Shown here: one piece after another, positions 57,453 through 64,000 of the stretch | Layout of the letters: each line of letters opens with the position of its first letter | Numbering within the stretch: position 1 is the first letter of the stretch | Assembly: GCF_001298445.1 (NCBI RefSeq) | Contig: NZ_CP012036.1 | Coordinates: 4,390,158 to 4,454,157, forward strand | Origin: Nostoc piscinale CENA21 | GTDB lineage: Bacteria > Cyanobacteriota > Cyanobacteriia > Cyanobacteriales > Nostocaceae | Length of the DNA: 64,000 nucleotides | Reading direction: 5' to 3' | Position numbers and translations under genes: made by a program | The notes under the pieces: generated by a model | Database searches by the model: none | What the model was told of the DNA's origin: nothing | What the model saw: the letters and a program-made list of their open reading frames with translations, nothing else

Positions 57453-58664
57453 ATGTTTGATACTTCTACTTTCTTTTTCCTGTTCCCTGCTTGCAAGATT
57501 ATGTTCAGTTATCAAATCGGATTGCTAGATATGTTTATGATATGAGTACCACTATATTATCTGACTTATTCTTAGGTTTAAATATTTTAGTCCTAGAAAG
57601 AGTTGAGGTTGGCTTATTTAGAGTTACTGCTCAACCACCTAGCTGGTTACAGCGTTTTTGTAGCCAAAACTTAAAATTTGGGATGGATATGTTAATTCCG
57701 CAAGAGGAATTTGCATTTTTAGAAAAATTTTTTGTTTGATGCCGAAGATTTTTGGAGTGAAAATAGAATTGGTAAGCTCAATTCTGGTCTTTGGAGTCAA
57801 AAAAACTTAAATGGCTACGAAGAGCAACTAGAAGCTTATGCTCTGTGTGTCAATGATAGTAAAGTTTTATTAATTGAATTAGCGGAAGATAAATTTAAAT
57901 ATAAACAGCACCTGATTCAAGCAGGTCGAGAACAACAATTAAATTATCAACAATTATTAAAAGATAATCAAAGAAAAGAAGTCTTAATTAATTGTATTAT
58001 TCATGATATTGCAGGGCAACTCAATGCGATTAATTGCTGTTTAGCATTGCTAGAGTTTGAAAACTTAACAGATAAAGGCAAAGAGAATTTAGAAATTGCT
58101 CGTAAGCAATCTATTAAGCAAGAAATGCTAATTAGAAATATCTTAGATGCTTTTTCAGATGAAGTGCGATCGCTAGAAAGTTTTATAGTAGATATTGACA
58201 CTGCTCCCGATATTCTCAGGGCTATAGAAGAAACTATCGAACTATTTAAAGCTACCTTTGCTCTGACTAATCAACAATTACAGCTTGCAAATAATGTTGA
58301 TAGTACAGCTGATTGGAAAGTTGTAGGTGAACAATCGCGCTTAGATAGAGTTATTACAAATCTGGTGGAAAATGCTTATCGCCACAGTCCAGAAGAATCG
58401 ACAGTAACCATTAATTTGCAAGCAGAAGCAGAATATATTCTCTTTACTATTGATGACGAAGGTGAAGGTGTACCCGCAGAAATGAGTAATAATTTATTTC
58501 AAAAGTTTTCCCAAGGTCAAAATCGTGCAGGGAGAGGTGGGATTGGTCTTTATTTTTGTCGAATGACTATTGAACGTTGGGGTGGAAATATTGGTTATTT
58601 ACCACGTCCCGAAGGCGGTTCCCGTTTTTGGTTCCGCCTTCCTAGACCATTAAGAAGGGTGTAG
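57453..58664 (+). CDS. Histidine kinase of the GTPase operon, two frameshifts
   Basis: The coding signal starts with MFDTSTFF at 57453, changes frame before QDYVQLSNRIARYVYDM (about one base missing near 57475-57491) and again at T6 (57728-57733), which needs one T less to read EKFLFDAEDFW. Repaired length is about 403 residues. A PAS-like input region precedes the histidine motif IIHDIAGQLNAI. The ATPase has NLVENAYRHSPEE, IDDEGEGVPAEM and GRGGIGLYFCRMTIERW. This is a HisKA-like domain with the His-Asp pair. No response regulator is adjacent, so output may go through the GTPase or an unlinked regulator. Confidence 0.75.
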
Positions 58665-58722
58665 GGGGGTAAGTGTATAGGGTGTAAGGGTTTTAGATAC
58701 ATACACCCCTGTACCCCTACTC
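58664..58722. repeat. Partial copy of the GGGTGTA repeat family
   Basis: GGGTGTAAGGGTTTTAGATA followed by ACACCCCTGTACCCC forms an imperfect hairpin between the convergent kinase and hli genes. It may double as a bidirectional terminator. Confidence 0.45.
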
Positions 58723-58729
58723 TCATATA

Positions 58730-58942
58730 TTAGTAACCAATCAAGTGCAGGACATCACGAACTACGCTATAGCCGGCTAAGTCCCAGAGTAAATAAGCTA
58801 AAAAACCAATTGCGGCTAAACGACCATTCCATAATTCGGCTTGGGGAGTCCAACCAAACAAAAATTCATTGCGATCGCGGCCATTATAAGCATTAGCAAC
58901 TGCTGGTAAATCTGTAGAGGAACGAGTTTCACGAGTTTCCAT
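58730..58942 (-). CDS. hli: High-light-inducible protein (Hlip)
   Basis: Hlips are single-helix proteins of the chlorophyll a/b-binding family that dissipate energy and protect photosystem II assembly. The 70-residue product has the helix with chlorophyll-binding motif FGWTPQAELWNGRLAAIGFL, where Glu and Asn of ExxNGR are ligands. It closely resembles its neighbour at 58984 and both lie on one strand 41 bases apart, so they come from tandem duplication and are probably co-transcribed. Ycf39, a known Hlip partner, is encoded elsewhere in the window. Confidence 0.95.
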   Translation of the reverse strand: METRETRSSTDLPAVANAYNGRDRNEFLFGWTPQAELWNGRLAAIGFLAYLLWDLAGYSVVRDVLHLIGY

Positions 58943-58983
58943 GATTTGTCTCCAAAATTAATTTAGTGTTGGCAAATTTTTCT

Positions 58984-59187
58984 TTAGTAACCTATTAGGT
59001 GTAAGACATCGCGCAGGACGCTGTAACCTGCTAAATCCCACAGTAAATAAGCCACAAAACCAATTGCTGCTAGGCGACCATTCCATAGTTCGGCTTGGGG
59101 AGTCCAGCCAAAAATAAACGCATTGCGGTCTATGCCGTTATACTCTGTAGCAACTGGTGGTAAATTCGAGGAGGAGCGAGTTTCCAT
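58984..59187 (-). CDS. hli: High-light-inducible protein (Hlip), first of a tandem pair
   Basis: The 67-residue product differs from its downstream copy mainly in the first 20 residues (METRSSSNLPPVATEYNG) and shares FGWTPQAELWNGRLAAIGF with the ExxNGR ligands and an almost identical end DVLHLIGY. It is the first gene of the pair. An HLR1 site and a -10-like TATGAT lie about 155 bases upstream. Confidence 0.95.
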   Translation of the reverse strand: METRSSSNLPPVATEYNGIDRNAFIFGWTPQAELWNGRLAAIGFVAYLLWDLAGYSVLRDVLHLIGY

Positions 59188-59346
59188 TTGTTGATTCCCA
59201 ATTCATTTGTTACTTAACTTCACGTTAGCTATTAATTACTAGGCTGCTTTCCGTCTGGAGGTACAAACTCTAGCCACTTCTCCTGGACGATACAAAAAGC
59301 CGGAAAATGTTAACATCTCCATCTTGGGATGGTGATAAAAATCATA

Positions 59347-59364
59347 TTTGTAAATAAATGTAAA
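59347..59364 (-). promoter_or_regulatory. HLR1 (RpaB) site of the hli pair
   Basis: On the minus strand the sequence TTTACATTTATTTACAAA fits the HLR1 pattern (G/T)TTACA(T/A)(T/A) NN (G/T)TTACA(T/A)(T/A) at every position. TATGAT at 59341-59346 directly follows as a -10 candidate. HLR1 is bound by RpaB, which represses hli genes in low light. The rest of 59188-59705 has no other clear element. Confidence 0.75.
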
Positions 59365-59705
59365 TTACTATTAACTAAATTCTGGATGATTTAGGATTAA
59401 ATAAGAGAATTTTGCCGATATTAATCAATAGGAATTAAAAGCCAAAAGATTTGTAATTACAGGCATTTTACTGTCACAATTTCAGTAATCTCCCCAAAAT
59501 TAAATCTTCTGATTCATGAAACTTCTACCCGACGCTAGATATATTATTCAAACTTGAGATGGATGCTGAAATCGCCTAAATTGCCCGATTCTGAGATTTA
59601 CAAGAGTTAGGTATGGCGATTGTTCACAGATATTAATTGCATAGTTGCTGCTCAGATGATTCTAATATCTCTCCAAAGTTAAACATTAAAAAATAAGGAA
59701 ATACA

Positions 59706-62700
59706 ATGATTCAAAGTACAGGCATTATGTTGGGACTCTACAAACCATTGTTATGGGTAGCACAAACATCTGTTGTAGATCCCTCCAACGTCACACCAGC
59801 GCAGGCATCGGTGCTAACATCTGGGCCGCGCTTTTTTGTCGCCTTAATCTCCGGTGTGATTTTAGCTTTTGCTTTTCAATTAGTGCTAACCAATCTCTCA
59901 GTTGCTGCTGGTATTTCCTACTTAGGACATTCCTCAGATGCCGATTCTAGTCATGAAGAAACAGGCAGTTTTGGCGGCACAATTCGCAAAATTGGGACGG
60001 CTGTGGGGATTTGGACATTAGTTACTGTTACCATCGCCTTATTAATTGCCAGTTTCCTAGCCGTAAAATTAAGCTTAGTAATTTTTGACCCCAGATTAGG
60101 GGCGATTCTGGGGTTAGTGATTTGGGGTGCATACTTCTTATTACTAGTGTGGGTTAGTTCCACCACTGTGGGTTCCTTAATTGGTTCAGTGGTGAATACT
60201 GCTACCTCTGGTTTTCAGGCAATTATGGGAACCGCTACCGCCGCTTTGGGTGCGAAAGCCGTGAATCAGCAAGTGGTAGCCACCGCCGAAGCCGCCGCCG
60301 CTGCTGTACGTCGAGAATTGGGTAGTGCAATCGACCCAGTTAGCATTCGAGAAAATGTCGAAGATTACCTAGAAAAACTGCGTCCGCCAGAGTTGGATAT
60401 TTCGCAAATCCGGGGCGAATTTGAAAAATTACTCAATGATCCACAATTAAAAGCGATCGCAGGTAGCCCTGATTTACGCCACATCGACCGCCAAAAATTT
60501 ATTGATTTAGTCAGCAGTCGCACCGACCTTTCTAAACGCGACGTTAACCGGATTGCAGATACACTATACAATGTTTGGCAACAGGTCGTAGGACAACAGC
60601 CACCAGTCCAAGACCGTTTAGGGGAATTAGTTGACTATCTCAAATCCTTACCACCAGGACAAACCAGAACCGACGAACTCAACGCCAAACTAGAACAGTT
60701 AATTGCTGAAAGCCGTTCAGCTAAACAAGCCGACCAAAAAGCCACACCAGGCCCAATTCAGCAGACACTCCAGCAAGGTCTAACGGCTTTGACTGGTATT
60801 GTTTTGGGACGCACTGATTTATCAGATATTGATGTGGAAAAGATTTTACAGTCCCTAACCACCGCCAAAGATAAAGCCACAGAACAAGCTGATAAACTAG
60901 GGCTTCCTGTACCTTCCCAACCTTACAGCCCAATTCGCGCTGACATCGAAAATTATCTGCATAACACTTATGCTTGGCAACTCAGCCAAGAAAGAATCGC
61001 CCAAGAATTCCGCGATGTTATTTATGACCCAGCCGCCGACCCTGGCATTATTAGAAGAGAATTAGACCGCCTGTCTCGCAATGATTTTGTTAAGATTCTG
61101 CAAGATAGAGGCTTACTCACCCAAGCCGAAATTCAACGGATTGCTGACCAGCTAGAAGTTGTACGTCAATCAGTATTAGTCACAGTTATAGCCGAAGAAG
61201 AAAGAGAAATCGCCCAAGATTTGCAACGGCGAGTCGAAAGTTATCTGTTGGTGACACCAAAATCAGATTTAACGGCGGAAGGAATTGAACGGGATTTTCA
61301 GCCTTTGTTGTCTGACTCTGATGCAGATTATGAAACACTGTCACGCCGTTTTGCAGTCATTGACCGGGCAGAAATGCGACAAATTCTGCTGGAACGCAAC
61401 GATGTGCAAGTATATGAAGTTGAACCAATTTTAGATGAGTTGGAAAGACAGCGCGATCGCGTTTTAATTACTGCCCAAGGTATAGCAGAACAAGCAAAAT
61501 ATCAAGCAGAAACCCTGTGGTTGAATGTAGAATCATATCTGCGTAACACAGGTAAAGCAGAATTAAACCCTGATGCGATTCGCGCCGACCTCAAGCGATT
61601 ATTAGAAGACCCCCAAGCCGGGATAAGTGCGATTCGCGCCAGATTGTCTCGCTTTGACCGCGATACCTTGGTGCAGTTATTAAGTCAGCGCCAAGATTTG
61701 AGCGAAGACCAAGTTAACAACATTATTAATACTGTCGAAGATTCTTGGCACAGTATTCGCCAGGCACCGCAGGCCGTCGCTGACAAAGCCAAAGAGCAAT
61801 ATGATTCTGTCATGACGACAATTACAGATTATTTGCGGAACACTGGCAAAGAAGAACTCAACCCCGAAGGAATTCAACGAGATTTAGATCGCTTGTTTGC
61901 CAATCCCAGAGAAGGTGCGATCGCCCTGCGACGACGGTTATCCCAAGTAGACCGCGATACCTTAGTAAAATTGCTAAGTCAACGGCGAGACTTGAGTGAA
62001 GAACAAGTCAATCAAGTAATTGACTCGATGCAAACATCCATCCGCAATATTGTACGTGCGCCCCGCCGTATGGCTACCCGTACCCAGCAAAGAATGGACA
62101 CATTCAAAGCTTATTTAGAAGAATATTTGCGACAAACTGGCAAAGAAGAACTCAACCCTGAAGGTATTAAACGTGACTTGCAATTATTGTTGCATGATCC
62201 ACGGGTCGGGGTAGAAAGTTTGAGCGATCGCTTGGCGCATTTTGACCGTTCTACTATCATCGCCTTACTAAAAATTCGGGAAGATATGAGCGATGAAGAA
62301 GCCGCCAGAATTGCCGACAATATAGTTTCTGTCCGGGATCAATTTGTTGAACAAGTACGGGGTATTCAACGCCGGATACAAGATGTGGTGGATGGGATTT
62401 TTGCTCGTATCCGCTACTATCTCAATTCCTTAGATCGCCCAGAACTTAACTATGATGGCATTAAACATGATATCCGCCAGTTATTTGACGATCCTCAAGC
62501 TGGATTTGATGCCTTGCGCGATCGCTTATCTTCCTTCAACCGTGATACCCTAGTTGCCATCATGAGTTCCCGCGAGGATATCTCTGAGGAAGATGCTAAC
62601 CGAATTATTGACCAAGTAGAACGCGCTCGTAACACAGTTTTACAACGTGCAGAACGCATCCAACAAGAAGCACAACGCCGTTTAGAAGAAGTCAAACGTC

Positions 62701-62828
62701 AAGCCCAAAAGCAAGCCGAAGAAACCCGCAAAGCCGCAGCTACAGCCGCTTGGTGGCTATTTGCTACAGCCGTAGTTTCTGCTATTTTCGCTGCCTTTGG
62801 TGGTGCGATCGCTGTTGTGTTTGTCTAG
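59706..62828 (+). CDS. Large membrane protein with about seven repeats of 80-90 residues
   Basis: The 1040 residues start with a transmembrane region (helices at about 40-65, 93-118 and 123-150). From about 218 to 1000 the chain holds seven full copies and a short eighth of a helical repeat of about 80 residues, spaced 85-110 apart. The repeat core is YLRNTGKEELNPEGI, then DLDRLFANP, a segment LSQVDRDTLVKLLSQRRDLS and EEQVNQVIDSM. The chain ends with an acidic/basic coil and a hydrophobic helix (1015-1038). I do not recognise a function. It may be a stretched scaffold tethered at both ends to one or two membranes. Confidence 0.75.
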   Translation: MIQSTGIMLGLYKPLLWVAQTSVVDPSNVTPAQASVLTSGPRFFVALISGVILAFAFQLVLTNLSVAAGISYLGHSSDADSSHEETGSFGGTIRKIGTAVGIWTLVTVTIALLIASFLAVKLSLVIFDPRLGAILGLVIWGAYFLLLVWVSSTTVGSLIGSVVNTATSGFQAIMGTATAALGAKAVNQQVVATAEAAAAAVRRELGSAIDPVSIRENVEDYLEKLRPPELDISQIRGEFEKLLNDPQLKAIAGSPDLRHIDRQKFIDLVSSRTDLSKRDVNRIADTLYNVWQQVVGQQPPVQDRLGELVDYLKSLPPGQTRTDELNAKLEQLIAESRSAKQADQKATPGPIQQTLQQGLTALTGIVLGRTDLSDIDVEKILQSLTTAKDKATEQADKLGLPVPSQPYSPIRADIENYLHNTYAWQLSQERIAQEFRDVIYDPAADPGIIRRELDRLSRNDFVKILQDRGLLTQAEIQRIADQLEVVRQSVLVTVIAEEEREIAQDLQRRVESYLLVTPKSDLTAEGIERDFQPLLSDSDADYETLSRRFAVIDRAEMRQILLERNDVQVYEVEPILDELERQRDRVLITAQGIAEQAKYQAETLWLNVESYLRNTGKAELNPDAIRADLKRLLEDPQAGISAIRARLSRFDRDTLVQLLSQRQDLSEDQVNNIINTVEDSWHSIRQAPQAVADKAKEQYDSVMTTITDYLRNTGKEELNPEGIQRDLDRLFANPREGAIALRRRLSQVDRDTLVKLLSQRRDLSEEQVNQVIDSMQTSIRNIVRAPRRMATRTQQRMDTFKAYLEEYLRQTGKEELNPEGIKRDLQLLLHDPRVGVESLSDRLAHFDRSTIIALLKIREDMSDEEAARIADNIVSVRDQFVEQVRGIQRRIQDVVDGIFARIRYYLNSLDRPELNYDGIKHDIRQLFDDPQAGFDALRDRLSSFNRDTLVAIMSSREDISEEDANRIIDQVERARNTVLQRAERIQQEAQRRLEEVKRQAQKQAEETRKAAATAAWWLFATAVVSAIFAAFGGAIAVVFV

Positions 62829-62857
62829 CTTAAAAACTGTCTCCGCTAAAATTTTAG

Positions 62858-62881
62858 CCTCCCAATGTGGGAGGCTTTTTT
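62858..62881 (+). terminator. Rho-independent terminator
   Basis: GCCTCCC and GGGAGGC form a seven-pair stem around AATGT, followed by six T with one more after an A. It ends the large repeat-protein gene 30 bases after its stop. Confidence 0.9.
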
Positions 62882-62983
62882 ATGAAATTTATAGCAGGTG
62901 AAGTATAAGTAAGGACATTTAAAAAGCACGAATTCCAGGCATAGTTAAGATTTTTACCTCCTGCCTTCTGCCTCCTACCATAA

Positions 62984-63484
62984 CTAAATCCGCGAATAAC
63001 GCAGACGCACTCTCAAAAGACGTAACCATCGCAGCCAAACTTGTGCAGGTTGCTCAAAGAAAGTGAAAATATCGCCAAAGCCCAGGTTAGTTTTATTATG
63101 ATGCAGCCAGTGTCTTTCGGGAGTGGTGATGAATAGAAATTGGCACATCACATGGATTATTTTTGGAGTTTGCCAACCCAAAACACTAACGTGTCTCCAC
63201 CATACATGAAACTGACCTAATAGCAATCCTAAAATCACTCCAATGGGAGAGAAAGACCAGAAAATAAATGCCATAATTATATAAGGCAAAGCTCCCAAAA
63301 TTCCATCTAAAAGTACCTGAAAATTTAAAGTTAAGATGGCATAGTGGCGAAAGTCCTTCTTCCAAGAATGATGTGTTCTTAAGTGGAGGCTACCAAAAAC
63401 ATGCTCAGGTATGTGATATACGAATGTAGATAAAAAATCACCAAAAAACAATAATAGCCAAGCAACAACGATAGCCTCAATCAT
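62984..63484 (-). CDS. Fatty acid hydroxylase/desaturase-like membrane protein
   Basis: The 166-residue product has three to four hydrophobic segments and a set of histidine boxes: HIPEH (about 24-28), HLRTHHS (34-40), HVWWRH (93-98) and HWLHHN (124-129), the pattern of the di-iron fatty acid hydroxylase, sterol desaturase and carotenoid hydroxylase superfamily. It is shorter than most members (usually 230-300), but all boxes are present. The substrate is unknown. Its upstream region to the window end (63485-64000) shows no gene, only AT-rich sequence and, from 63965, another copy of the GTTTTGAAAACCTATACCCC repeat. Confidence 0.85.
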   Translation of the reverse strand: MIEAIVVAWLLLFFGDFLSTFVYHIPEHVFGSLHLRTHHSWKKDFRHYAILTLNFQVLLDGILGALPYIIMAFIFWSFSPIGVILGLLLGQFHVWWRHVSVLGWQTPKIIHVMCQFLFITTPERHWLHHNKTNLGFGDIFTFFEQPAQVWLRWLRLLRVRLRYSRI

Positions 63485-64000
63485 TTGTACTCCTCACGTT
63501 CAATTAAACAAATCCACACAAAAAAATCCCAAAAATACAATTGATGCAGCGCCGCATCTTGTCAATTTTTCGGGTGACATTTCCGTAGTATTTAAAAGTT
63601 TTATTGATGGGCAATTGTGAATTTAATCAACCATATTAATGACTCCTATTCTTCTTTTATTCCCATTAGATTAGTTAAATACATCTAAAATTTGATAGAT
63701 TTAGTGTATTTTACTATTGTTACCCCATAATCTTCTTATGAAGACAGACAGTCTAAGCAAAGAATGAGTTAAGATTAGTACAAATTTAGGTTAAGAATTT
63801 CTGCACAATTATTCAGCAGAGATTAACTACAAGTTATCTGGCATTGAGAGGAAATTTAACTAGGAAAATATTTCAGAGGTCGGATTTTGATGACAAGTAT
63901 TGCCTTAAGCTGAGAATTAGAAGCATCTTAACTTTAGCGATCGCTTATGTTTTCCCTATGTAAGAGTTTTGAAAACCTATACCCCTACACCCTTGCACCC

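Overview
The window looks like a chromosomal segment of a filamentous, probably heterocyst-forming cyanobacterium (Nostocales). GCGATCGC (HIP1) octamers are scattered through the genes, and photosynthetic or cyanobacterial markers are present: ndhH, petM, ycf39, two hli genes, an NblR-like regulator, a devBCA-type exporter and xisH/xisI. There is no phage or plasmid backbone and no CRISPR array. It is a mosaic of housekeeping genes, large signalling proteins and small accessory modules.

The most striking locus is 3.1-5.6 kb. A Ro60-type (TROVE plus von Willebrand A) protein gene, rsr, is preceded by four tandem ncRNA genes and followed by a fifth. Each RNA has a tRNA acceptor stem and T arm, but carries a Ro60-binding Y-RNA stem (GGCCGAAG...GGGTTATC) between the D-arm and anticodon-arm positions. 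I read these as Y RNA/tRNA chimeras. Two of them show anticodon-loop-like sequences of real tRNAs (CAT and TCC) and one encodes a 3' CCA. Upstream lies a membrane-anchored helix-turn-helix protein whose 5' flank holds seven GGCAAAA motifs (an eighth is inside the gene).

Region by region: 0-2 kb, GAF protein and pyrD. 6-12 kb, a small exported peptide, an NB-ARC STAND protein, xisH/xisI and a CHASE2 Ser/Thr kinase. 13-17 kb, NYN protein, leuA, Uma2 protein and a DapF homologue lacking both catalytic cysteines. 17-21 kb, TetR plus devBCA exporter. 21-26.6 kb, ExbB-like protein, UPF0175/DUF3368 toxin-antitoxin pair, rsmH, M48 protease and an NTF2-like secreted protein. 27-32 kb, a very large Ser/Thr kinase-ATPase-histidine kinase. 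33-39.7 kb, ndhH, NblR-like regulator, nadK, ycf39, petM (only 34 residues), pdxA and tRNA-Val. 39.8-47.5 kb, SLH-glycoside hydrolase, M41-like protein, YjbQ, Uma2, NYN, RNase III and a histidine kinase. 47.8-53.9 kb, two ydaO-type c-di-AMP riboswitches, one ahead of a nitrate/cyanate-type ABC transporter and one ahead of a USP protein and an anion permease. 54-58.7 kb, an operon of coiled-coil protein, OmpA-domain protein, Ras-like GTPase, small protein and histidine kinase. 58.7-63.5 kb, tandem hli genes with an HLR1 site, a repeat-rich membrane protein and a desaturase/hydroxylase.

At least eight otherwise well-conserved genes are broken by single-base indels. Five of the nine indels sit cleanly in A/T homopolymers and all five are one base too long. 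One further gene (xisH) has an amber codon. Because leuA is among the broken genes, sequencing or assembly indels are a serious alternative to real decay, and frameshifted genes are given here as single repaired spans.
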